NCBI GenBank assembly: GCA_964371945.1
Contig: CAYJPA010000135.1
Coordinates: 1 to 8,081 of the forward strand
DNA from: CAYJPA01 sp964371945
Lineage (GTDB): Bacteria; Chloroflexota; Chloroflexia; Thermomicrobiales; UBA6265
Direction: 5' to 3'
Length of the DNA stretch: 8,081 bases
A program made the position numbers and the translations under genes. Position 1 is the first letter of the stretch; every line of letters begins with the position of its first letter. Below the pieces are notes generated by a model. The model did not search any database, was not told the origin of the DNA, and worked only from the letters and a program-made list of their open reading frames with translations. This document shows positions 1-6,189 of the stretch, one piece after another.

Positions 1-139
1 GCTTGGGGCTTGGGGCTTGGAGCTTGGAGCTTGGGGCTTGGGGCTTGGGGCTTGGGGCTTGGAGCTTGGAGCTTGGAGCTTGGAGCTTGGGGCTTGGAGC
101 TTGGGGCTTGGAGCTTGGAGCTTGAAGCTTGAAGCTTGC
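1..139. repeat. 7-bp tandem repeat array (GCTTGGG / GCTTGGA) with G-quadruplex motif
   Basis: Nineteen consecutive 7-bp units run from base 1 to 133, each GCTTGG followed by G or A, with the last two units being GCTTGAA and then a degenerate partial unit to 139. The left end is cut by the window edge, so the true copy number is larger. The G-ended and A-ended units are interspersed, and variants accumulate at the right end, as expected for a minisatellite that grows by slippage or unequal exchange. Four consecutive G-ended units at 33-57 create four GGGG runs separated by CTT loops, a canonical intramolecular G-quadruplex motif on the plus strand. Because 7 is not a multiple of 3 and the units lack stops, the array reads as an open frame with a 7-residue period (ELGAWSL-like). 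I do not regard this as a gene. Confidence 0.97.
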
Positions 140-178
140 TGGGGGCTAACCCTACCGCGCGATCTGCAGTCTTCCGTG

Positions 179-207
179 TTGGCGGAGGCAGTATGTGCTC
201 CTACACT
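179..207 (+). promoter_or_regulatory. Candidate sigma70-type promoter for the two-component operon
   Basis: TTGGCG (179-184) and TACACT (202-207) are separated by exactly 17 bp. Each hexamer matches 4 of 6 bases of the TTGACA/TATAAT consensus. Transcription would begin near 214, giving a leader of about 55 nt before the kinase ATG at 269. The array of 7-bp repeats ends about 40 bp upstream of the -35 element. This is a prediction from sequence alone. Confidence 0.45.
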
Positions 208-268
208 GGATACCAGTAAGGTTTGAACAGTGCGACCGAGATACGGCGCCGCGAGAGGAACACGTTAC

Positions 269-1582
269 ATGTCTGCGTCAACAGTTGAACATGAACAGAC
301 CGTCGAATTGAACCAGTCGGACCGCAGGCTGATCCAGGGTTTGTGGAATGCGAAACCCTGGATGGCTGCCGGCTTCATGATCACCAGTTTTGCATTTGGC
401 ACGGCACTGTTCGTCATCCTGGTCACCCTGATTGCGCTTGGTGGCGGCCTGGTTGTCACACTCGTTGGCATTCCGATTCTCGTCGTCGCGTTCCAGGTCT
501 GGAAGGGTGCTGCCCGGCTCGAACGGCAACGGGTCCGGCTCTTCTTTGACAAGAAGATCGAATCTCCTTATCGGCCCGTGCCCGAGGGAACGCTCTTCCA
601 ACGAGCCAAAGCGCAGTTGTTCGATCCGGCCGTGTGGCGAGATCTCCTCTACGACTTCTTACTCTTCCCGATCGGGATTGCAGAATTTGTGATTGTTACG
701 GTCGCCGTGTCATTTCCGATCAGTCTTCTGGCGGCGCCGTCCTACTTCTGGATCGTTGATTTCAACATGTTCGGCGACTCCTCGACCGGTCAGGGATGGC
801 AGGTCGATACCTGGCCGGAGGCGATGCTCGCATGTGCCGCCGGGGCGTTGCTGCTGATTCCCTTTGGCTGGCTCCTGGTTGCGGTTTCTCGTGCTCACGT
901 GGCGTTCGCATACTGGATGCTGAGTCCGTCGCGAACCGAAGAGCTTGAGGAGCGGGTCGACGTGCTGACCAAAACCCGCTCCGATGTCATGGATGCGATG
1001 CTGATCGAGCGCCGCCGGATCGAGCGCGATCTGCACGATGGCGCGCAACAAAGTTTGGTGTCGCTGGCCATTAATCTCGGTATGGCCAAGGAGAAAATGG
1101 AATCGGATCCAGAAGCCGCACAGAAGCTCATTGCCACCTCGCACGAAGAAGCGAAGCAAGTCCTCGGCGAGCTCCGAGAACTGGTTCGAGGAATTCATCC
1201 GGCGGTTCTGACCGACCGTGGTCTCGATGCGGCGATCTCGTCAATTGCGGGTCGCTGCCCTGTTCCGGTCACCGTCAACGTCATGTTGAACGAGCGCCCG
1301 CCTGAGGCCGTGGAGTCGACCGCCTACTTCATCGTGGCCGAAGCGTTGACGAATATCGCCAAACACAGCAATGCTACCCAGTCAAGCGTTCGCGTTATGC
1401 AGGAGCCGGGATTGCTCAGACTTGATATCTGGGACAACGGGGTGGGAGGGGCAACGATGACGCCGGATCATGGACTTGGCGGATTGTCGGATCGGGTCGC
1501 CGCGCTCGATGGCCGATTTGCGGTCGTCAGCCCCCTGAACGGCGGCACCCGTGTCTTCGCGGAGATTCCATGCGCGTCGTGA
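269..1582 (+). CDS. Membrane sensor histidine kinase, NarL family (HisKA_3 type)
   Basis: This is a 437-residue sensor kinase that autophosphorylates on histidine and passes phosphate to the regulator encoded next. Residues ~30-215 form an integral-membrane sensor region resembling the PF13796 putative-sensor family, with about four hydrophobic segments (~34-55, 58-78, 126-163, 187-213) and no large extracellular loop, so the signal may be sensed in the membrane. A short coiled segment leads to the HisKA_3 dimerisation domain with H box RDLHDGAQQ (His256). The ATPase domain has an N box EALTNIAKH (Asn362), a G1 box DNGVGG (Asp389) and a G2 box GLGGLSDR (402-409). I chose ATG 269 because AGAGGA at 254-259 is a good ribosome site 9 nt upstream. 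An in-frame GTG at 230 would add 13 residues, MRPRYGAARGTRY, and lacks a clear site. The end overlaps the regulator by 13 bp, implying translational coupling. The signal is unknown. Confidence 0.95.
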   Translation: MSASTVEHEQTVELNQSDRRLIQGLWNAKPWMAAGFMITSFAFGTALFVILVTLIALGGGLVVTLVGIPILVVAFQVWKGAARLERQRVRLFFDKKIESPYRPVPEGTLFQRAKAQLFDPAVWRDLLYDFLLFPIGIAEFVIVTVAVSFPISLLAAPSYFWIVDFNMFGDSSTGQGWQVDTWPEAMLACAAGALLLIPFGWLLVAVSRAHVAFAYWMLSPSRTEELEERVDVLTKTRSDVMDAMLIERRRIERDLHDGAQQSLVSLAINLGMAKEKMESDPEAAQKLIATSHEEAKQVLGELRELVRGIHPAVLTDRGLDAAISSIAGRCPVPVTVNVMLNERPPEAVESTAYFIVAEALTNIAKHSNATQSSVRVMQEPGLLRLDIWDNGVGGATMTPDHGLGGLSDRVAALDGRFAVVSPLNGGTRVFAEIPCAS

Positions 1583-2214
1583 TCGCGGACGACTCGGTGC
1601 TGTTGCGAGAGGGCATCGCCAGGTTGTTGGTCGACGCCGGGTTCGAGGTCGTCAGCATTGTGGGCAGCGGCCCCGAGCTTGTGGCGGCGGTGAAGCAGCA
1701 CCGGCCGGATGTTTCGATCGTCGATGTCCGGATGCCTCCAAGCTTTCGCGACGAGGGGCTACGGGCATCGATCGAGGCCCGTGGCGCGGTCAACGGCACC
1801 TGCATCTTGGTCCTCTCTCAATACGTGGAGGAGCGCTACGCGGCCGAACTGCTCGCAACCGGAGCAGGGGGCATCGGATACCTGCTCAAGGACCGCGTCG
1901 CCGATGTCGCCGAATTCGTCTCCGCGGTGCGGCGAGTGGCGGGAGGAGGAACGGTGTTGGACCCCGAAGTAGTCGCCCAGCTCGTGACACGCCGCCGTCG
2001 TGATGACCGTGTGATGACGCTGACCGCGAGAGAGCAAGAAGTGCTCGCGCTGATGGCGGAGGGACGCTCGAACCAGGCGATCGCCGATCGGCTGGCGGTC
2101 GGCGCCGGAACGGTAGAGAAGCATGTCACCAGCATCTTCGGCAAGTTGGGCCTGGACGAATCCGAAACCGATCATCGGAGGGTGTTGGCAGTGCTCGCGT
2201 ACCTGCAGGAGTGA
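1570..2214 (+). CDS. NarL/FixJ-family response regulator with LuxR HTH
   Basis: This 214-residue transcription factor is the partner of the upstream kinase. The receiver domain (~1-120) has the acidic pair Asp7/Asp8, phospho-acceptor Asp52 in SIVDVRMPP, Ser83 in the switch position and Lys107 in YLLKD, so all catalytic positions are present. The LuxR-type helix-turn-helix lies at about 151-195 (LTAREQEVLALMAEG ... TVEKHVTSIFGKLGL). Phosphorylation is expected to expose this domain for dimeric DNA binding. The start ATG at 1570 has GGAG at 1561-1564, 5 nt upstream and inside the kinase gene. The 13-bp overlap with the kinase makes an obligate two-gene operon very likely. The regulon cannot be read from this window: no transporter or other typical target lies next to it on the same strand. 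The family is clear; the physiological role is not. Confidence 0.96.
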   Translation: MRVVIADDSVLLREGIARLLVDAGFEVVSIVGSGPELVAAVKQHRPDVSIVDVRMPPSFRDEGLRASIEARGAVNGTCILVLSQYVEERYAAELLATGAGGIGYLLKDRVADVAEFVSAVRRVAGGGTVLDPEVVAQLVTRRRRDDRVMTLTAREQEVLALMAEGRSNQAIADRLAVGAGTVEKHVTSIFGKLGLDESETDHRRVLAVLAYLQE

Positions 2215-2218
2215 ATTG

Positions 2219-2235
2219 TTACGGACAATACGTAA
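2219..2235 (+). other. Short dyad just after the response regulator stop
   Basis: TTACG (2219-2223) and CGTAA (2231-2235) form a perfect 5-bp inverted repeat around a 7-nt loop; ATTGT/ACAAT (2215-2219 and 2225-2229) is an overlapping alternative. It begins a few bases after the regulator stop but is AT-rich, short and lacks a following T-run, so it is a weak terminator candidate. The rest of 2236-2302 has no gene. It contains the 9-bp direct repeat ATCCATTTC at 2239 and 2281 (start-to-start 42 bp) and a 10-bp palindrome ATCGATCGAT at 2273-2282. Confidence 0.25.
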
Positions 2236-2310
2236 ATCATCCATTTCGAAGTAGATCCAGTTTCAACCGCCAATCGATCGATCCATTTCAGGAGACTCAG
2301 CAATGCTCTC

Positions 2311-2478
2311 TCAGCTTCGCTCTTGCCCATTTGCCCGCTGGATGTCATTGACGATCTGTGCCTTCACGATCTCGATCGGTTGCTTTTCGTGCTCCATCTC
2401 GGCGAGCGCGCGAAGTAATGAGAAGTTTGCGTGTCCATTAGCGTGTGCCCTCGCCGAAAGAGAAATGGTGTCTTGCAT
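2311..2478 (-). CDS. Possible small hypothetical protein (~55 aa) or gene remnant
   Basis: I do not recognise this ORF. On the minus strand a frame is open from an ATG at 2556, which overlaps the stop of the neighbouring HHH pseudogene as ATGA, down to a TGA at 2311-2313. The first third looks non-coding (Cys/Ser/Arg-rich). The part from the internal ATG at 2478 is more convincing: it ends in a charged, helix-like stretch RALAEMEHEKQ ... IVKAQIVNDIQ with mostly G/C third codon positions, like the genes around it. No strong ribosome site precedes 2478. The opposite strand also has an open frame here (2303-2548) with a good AGGAG 8 nt before its ATG, but its Cys/Ser-rich translation and neutral third-position composition look less like protein. 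The segment may be the remains of a longer gene. Confidence 0.3.
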   Translation of the reverse strand: MQDTISLSARAHANGHANFSLLRALAEMEHEKQPIEIVKAQIVNDIQRANGQERS

Positions 2479-2552
2479 CGAGCGTGAAGTTGATCGATAT
2501 GCGCAAAATCGTCGTGAAGAGACCCGCGCCACCCCGCCACAACAATGACCGC

Positions 2553-2774
2553 TCATGGTTTCAATGGGTTCAACCCAAGGTCAATCAGCGCCCGGTTGAT
2601 GATCCGAAGCGCTTTCGGACCAACGCCATGACGTTTGGCAAGCTCTGCCTCGCTGATTCCCGACAATGCTTCGATCCGCGTATATCCGGCGCTGGCAAGA
2701 ACGCGAATTGCACGCTACGAAACGCCATTTGGGAATGCGGATGCTGTGTTTAGAGAATCATCCGTTGGCCCCAC
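2553..2774 (-). pseudogene. Helix-hairpin-helix (RNAP alpha-CTD-like) small protein gene interrupted by TAG
   Basis: Reading the minus strand from a GTG at 2774 gives 19 codons (ending SAFPNGVS), then a TAG at 2717-2715, then 53 further codons in the same frame before the TGA at 2555-2553. The downstream part reads RAIRVLASAGYTRIEAL, followed by SEAELAKRHGVGPKALRII. This is the signature of small bacterial helix-hairpin-helix proteins resembling the C-terminal domain of RNA polymerase alpha, with the GVGPKAL hairpin intact. These are usually about 60-90 aa; the combined frame is about 73 codons, which fits. No start codon follows the TAG closely. The simplest reading is a single nonsense change, for instance CAG to TAG. 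The start overlaps the end of the debranching enzyme gene by 17 bp, with AAGAG upstream, so it was probably co-transcribed with it. A sequencing error is possible. Confidence 0.65.
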
Positions 2775-4809
2775 TGATCTCTTCGTTCTCCCCCAAACTT
2801 GCATCCAACAGTCGCCATACTCGTAGGATTTCGGCGACCGACCACGCCTGAGCAATCGCCCCACGAGGTTGGTGCGGCGGATCACCGTCGAAAATCTCCG
2901 AGATGGAGCCCAGCCCCGCGTCCTTCAGGTGATGGACGAACGGCAGCAGAACCGAAAGCGCGGCGCGGGCGTCGCCGGTCACCTTCCAAAGTGCTTCCGT
3001 GTAAGGACCCAGCAACCAGGCCCAGACCGTTCCCTGGTGGTACGCGCCATCTCGCCCGAATCGATCTCCCTGGCAGGCTCCCACATACGCCCGATCGTCA
3101 GGCGACAGCGTTCGCAAACCATACGTTGTGAGCAGATGTTGCCCAACTGCATTCAAGACGCGCTTCGCTAATTCGCCTTCAACGAGCGGAAAGGGAAGCG
3201 AAAGCGCGAAAATCTGATTCGGACGCATCGACCAATCGTCGCCGTTTTGACCGTCCACGACATCCGCCAAATGAGCGAGATCTGATCGCACGAATCGAGT
3301 CAAAAACGACTGACGCGCTCTTGATGCTAATTTGGCAAAACGATCCGATTCCGGTTCACCGCGAACTTCCAAGAAGGTCGTGATGATGCGGAGCGTGTTG
3401 TACCAAAGGGCGTTTATCTCGACCGGCTTTCCGATTCGAGGGGTCACGACCCAGTCACCGACCTTCGCATCCATCCAGGTTAATTGGACGCCCTCCTCGC
3501 CCGCACGGAGCAGTCCATCAGTAGAATCGACGCGAATACCGTAATCTGTTCCAGCAAGATGACAATCCACGATCTCAACCAGTGTCGGAAGCAGCTCCAG
3601 GAGGAATTCGTCGTCGCCTGACGCCAGCCAATATGCGTGGGCGGCGTTCACAAACCAGAGTGTTGCGTCGACTGTATTGCGCGTCGGATCGGCGCCCTCG
3701 CGGTCAGAAAAGCTGTTTGGCAGAAGACCGTTGCGGAGCAGCGGAACACAGCTCCGCAGGATCTTTGCCGCGTCTTCTGTGCGACCCGTTGCGAGGGTCA
3801 ACCCGGGCAGCGCGATCATCGTATCCCGGCCCCAATCGGCGAACCAGTGATATCCCGCAATGATGGTCTTGCTCGAGCCGGCAGTTTTCCGATTGATGCC
3901 TGGGGTCTTGCGATCGACAATGAACTGGTCCGCCGCAAGGACCAACTGCTGAACAACCTGATCTTCCGATTTCGCGCTCGCTTGCGTCAGCAGTGCTCGT
4001 TGCCGCGCCTGCTCGGCGGCAAGCGTTGCGGCTCCATCCAAATCGACATCATTCTCGATCGAATAAATGACGGTCAGCGTTTCGCCTGGCTTGAGTCGTT
4101 GGGTGAATGAACCCGGCGCATAGAGATCGCCGTGATCATTGAAACCGCGCTCCGTCTCCGCGCGATATCGGAAATTCCAATACCAGCGGCCGCCCGCTTT
4201 GAAGTCGCCGGTATCGGTCAGGAGCCGTAGCGGTGTTGCGCCGTCGAAGGCCTTGTCGAGTGCGCCGTGCGGCTGGCTTTCGACCTGCATCTGCCATCCC
4301 TGGCCGGAGGTGAGGATGTGATGATCGCGGTAGGTGACAAGGGGCGTGATTTCGAGATCGACCGGCGCGATGCCGCGGAGCAACCGGAACGTGACATAAG
4401 TCGTGTTCTCACCATGCGCCATCCAGAGGCGCCGTTCGATCAGAGCGTCCGACACCGCATATGTCCAAACCGGGAGCGTGCCATCGAGGTTAAATCCGGC
4501 GAGATTGCGGTATCCATCCGGCGCCAACACGCCGTCGGCATACTCGTTCGTGCTGATCCAGAACCGTCGCCCACGGTACGTCGCTTGTTCCACGGACCCG
4601 CCGACGAGCACGATCCGCCCGACCGGTGGCTCAAGCGCGCCGACCAGCAAGCCGTGGTAACTCCGGCTGCTGACCCCGATCAGCGTGCCCGAGGCGTAAC
4701 CACCGATGCCATTCGCGACGAGCCATTCCCGGCGCAACCCGGCATTGAGATCGCCGCAGGTCTCGCGGCCGAATCCCACCAACGGCTCCTCGAAGATGGT
4801 CCGCGGCAT
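2758..4809 (-). CDS. Glycogen debranching enzyme (amylo-alpha-1,6-glucosidase, GH133)
   Basis: This 683-residue cytoplasmic enzyme is expected to hydrolyse alpha-1,6 branch points in glycogen or related glucans. The N-terminal bacterial GDE_N domain (~20-270) carries the family hallmark WLVANGIGGYASGT ... SYHGLLV (29-56). The C-terminal (alpha/alpha)6 catalytic domain (~285-670) carries GYHWFADWGRDTMI (319-332), WMDAKVGDW (445-453), GAYHQGTVWAWLLGPY (588-603) and ISEIFDGDPP (636-645). Asp325, Asp329 and Glu638 sit in the conserved acidic positions. Length and domain order are typical and the frame is unbroken, so it should be active. The ATG at 4809 is supported by GGAG 8 nt upstream. A 28-nt hairpin lies 22-49 nt before the start. 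The 3' end overlaps an HHH pseudogene. No glycogen synthase, phosphorylase or branching enzyme is in the window, so its pathway context lies elsewhere. Confidence 0.96.
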   Translation of the reverse strand: MPRTIFEEPLVGFGRETCGDLNAGLRREWLVANGIGGYASGTLIGVSSRSYHGLLVGALEPPVGRIVLVGGSVEQATYRGRRFWISTNEYADGVLAPDGYRNLAGFNLDGTLPVWTYAVSDALIERRLWMAHGENTTYVTFRLLRGIAPVDLEITPLVTYRDHHILTSGQGWQMQVESQPHGALDKAFDGATPLRLLTDTGDFKAGGRWYWNFRYRAETERGFNDHGDLYAPGSFTQRLKPGETLTVIYSIENDVDLDGAATLAAEQARQRALLTQASAKSEDQVVQQLVLAADQFIVDRKTPGINRKTAGSSKTIIAGYHWFADWGRDTMIALPGLTLATGRTEDAAKILRSCVPLLRNGLLPNSFSDREGADPTRNTVDATLWFVNAAHAYWLASGDDEFLLELLPTLVEIVDCHLAGTDYGIRVDSTDGLLRAGEEGVQLTWMDAKVGDWVVTPRIGKPVEINALWYNTLRIITTFLEVRGEPESDRFAKLASRARQSFLTRFVRSDLAHLADVVDGQNGDDWSMRPNQIFALSLPFPLVEGELAKRVLNAVGQHLLTTYGLRTLSPDDRAYVGACQGDRFGRDGAYHQGTVWAWLLGPYTEALWKVTGDARAALSVLLPFVHHLKDAGLGSISEIFDGDPPHQPRGAIAQAWSVAEILRVWRLLDASLGENEEISGANG

Positions 4810-4830
4810 TCGGAAGGCTCCAATCGACTC

Positions 4831-4858
4831 ACTGTCACTCGCGCAAATCGCGGACAGT
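4831..4858. promoter_or_regulatory. Hairpin/dyad upstream of the debranching enzyme gene
   Basis: ACTGTC (4831-4836) pairs with GACAGT (4853-4858). Inside it CGCG (4840-4843) pairs with CGCG (4849-4852) around a 5-nt loop, leaving one 3-nt bulge. That makes a 10-bp imperfect stem. Right beside it is the 8-bp palindrome TTGCGCAA (4860-4867). It lies 22-49 nt ahead of the debranching enzyme ATG on the minus strand, between that gene and the reductase pseudogene, and no T-run follows on the minus strand. It could be an operator or a leader hairpin. A terminator for the upstream reductase is less likely. Confidence 0.4.
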
Positions 4859-4926
4859 ATTGCGCAATCAACATGCCAATAAATGGAGCCGGGATGAAAC
4901 TCAAGCGGGCGAGATCGAGATCTGCG

Positions 4927-6089
4927 CTAGCCGGCTTCTGGTCCGCCGCCGGATTCGGCCCGCGGCATGATGTACTTTCGGATCGCGAGTGCGACCGCGG
5001 CACCCTCTCCCGCCGCTGAAGCCGCTTGCTTGGTGCTGCCGGCGCGGCAATCACCGGCCGCGAACAGTCCCGGAACGCTCGTTTCGAACGCGACATCAGT
5101 CACGATGAATCCGCGTTTATCGGTTTCGACCAGATCACGCACAACCCGCGTGTTCGGCGTCAGTCCGATGAAAACGAAAACACCGTCCGGCTCGATTTCC
5201 GTCCGTTCGCCGGTCTTCGTGTTCCTGAGCACCACCGATTCGAGCTTGTCCTTCCTTTGAGCTCGGCCGGGACGACATTAGGCAGGAGATCGATTTTTGG
5301 GTTCTCCTCGACCTTTTCGATGACGACTTTGCTGGCCGACAGGTTGTCATCGCGCGTGGCGATCGTGACGTGATGAGCAAACCGGGTCAGGAAAATGCTC
5401 TCCTCGCCGGCCGAATTGCCACCGCCCACGACCAGCACATCCTTATCGCGATAGAAGGCGCCGTCGCACGTCGCGCAAAAGTGCACGCCGGCGCCGATGA
5501 AGTCCATCTCACCAGGAATGTCGAGTTTCCGGTAGGTCGAGCCGAGCGCCAGCAGCACCGCCCACGAGCGGTATTCGGAGCCGTCGGATGTGCGAACGAC
5601 GCGGTAATCCCCATCGACCTCGAATCGCTCGGCCTGGCGTCGCAGCCGGTCTGCAAATTCGGCGCCGGTCACGACTTCCGGAAAGCCGGGGAAATTGTCA
5701 AGCCGCCCGGTCACTCCTGCCTGACCGCCGACCGCCGCGCGCTCGATCACAAGCGTGCTGATGCCTTCTCGCGCCGCGTACAGCGCCGCGGTCAAACCGG
5801 TGGGGCCGCTGCCGGCCACGGTCAGATCGTGGAACGAGTGGGCATCCTTGGTCCTGAGGTCCAGCTTCGTTGCGAGCTCGGTATTGGATGGTTCGATGAG
5901 CGTCGAGCCGTCGTCGAAAGTGATAACCGGGATGATGTGCTTGCCGTTGTTAGCCTTCTCGACGATCGCCATACCTTCGGCGTTTTTGTCGACGCCGACG
6001 AGCTCGTACTGAACGCGTTGCTCACCCAGGAACTGTTTCGCGCGCTTGCAGTCGCCGCACCAATAAGTGCCGTACATCGTGATTGCCAT
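4927..6089 (-). pseudogene. trxB: Glutaredoxin-thioredoxin reductase fusion, frameshifted
   Basis: The gene reads as a glutaredoxin-like domain (~1-80, redox motif CGDC at Cys11-Cys14) fused to a class II thioredoxin reductase: FAD-binding GSGPTG (93-98), redox-active CATC (Cys205-Cys208) and NADPH-binding VVGGGNSAGEE (220-230). After NVVPAELKG (residue 279, base 5253) the frame is lost and runs into about 30 unrelated residues, stopping at 5160. The correct continuation, KDKLESVVLRNTKTGE ... GLFAAGDCRAGSTKQAAS, resumes in another frame and ends with TAG at 4927. One base is missing near 5253/5254; the intact product would be about 387 aa. The lost part holds the conserved GDCRAGSTKQAAS FAD-site segment, so the truncated product should be inactive. 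About 13 residues also seem absent near residue 156. Start ATG at 6089 has GGAG 11 nt upstream, rather far. Sequencing error remains possible. Confidence 0.85.
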
Positions 6090-6109
6090 TTGTTGCCGGT
6101 CTCCGTGAT

Positions 6110-6130
6110 TCGCTTAGCGAGCGCATATGC
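6110..6130. promoter_or_regulatory. Two adjacent palindromes upstream of the reductase gene
   Basis: TCGCT-T-AGCGA (6110-6120) is a perfect 11-bp hyphenated palindrome, and GCATATGC (6123-6130) is a perfect 8-bp palindrome 2 bp further on, flanked by GAGC and TC. Both lie 21-41 bp upstream of the reductase ATG on the minus strand, in the 100-bp gap after the dioxygenase gene. The spacing fits an operator overlapping the reductase promoter. There is no terminator-like stem with a T-run here, so the dioxygenase and reductase could be co-transcribed. Confidence 0.3.
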
Positions 6131-6189
6131 TCATTGTTAGTGTGGTCTCGGGACCGGCCGGGTTCGTTACGCCTCGGCGGAAACCGGAA

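Noticed and set aside
1..139. CRISPR array
   Set aside because: Units are 7 bp with no spacers, so this is a simple minisatellite.
17..226. Open frame of 69 codons across the tandem repeat
   Set aside because: It is a translation of the 7-bp repeat, open in every frame, and has no homology-like content beyond the period.
230..268. GTG at 230 as the kinase start
   Set aside because: It adds 13 residues without family character and lacks a clear ribosome site, while ATG 269 has AGAGGA at a good distance.
710..1198. 162-codon minus-strand open frame inside the kinase
   Set aside because: The kinase H-box region on the plus strand explains this segment.
2303..2548. 81-codon plus-strand open frame with a good AGGAG site
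   Set aside because: Its Cys/Ser-rich translation and neutral third-position composition look non-coding, and the minus strand explains the right half better. Kept only as an alternative.
4267..5019. 250-codon plus-strand open frame opposite the debranching enzyme
   Set aside because: It is antisense to conserved GDE_N motifs and crosses the intergenic gap and the reductase end with no domain signal.
5249..5262. Programmed -1 frameshift in the reductase
   Set aside because: The site does not fit an X-XXY-YYZ heptamer in the zero frame and no clear downstream stimulatory stem was seen. Mutation or sequencing error is simpler.
5370..6140. 256-codon plus-strand open frame opposite the reductase
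   Set aside because: It is antisense to clear glutaredoxin and TrxR motifs and has a shadow-like composition.
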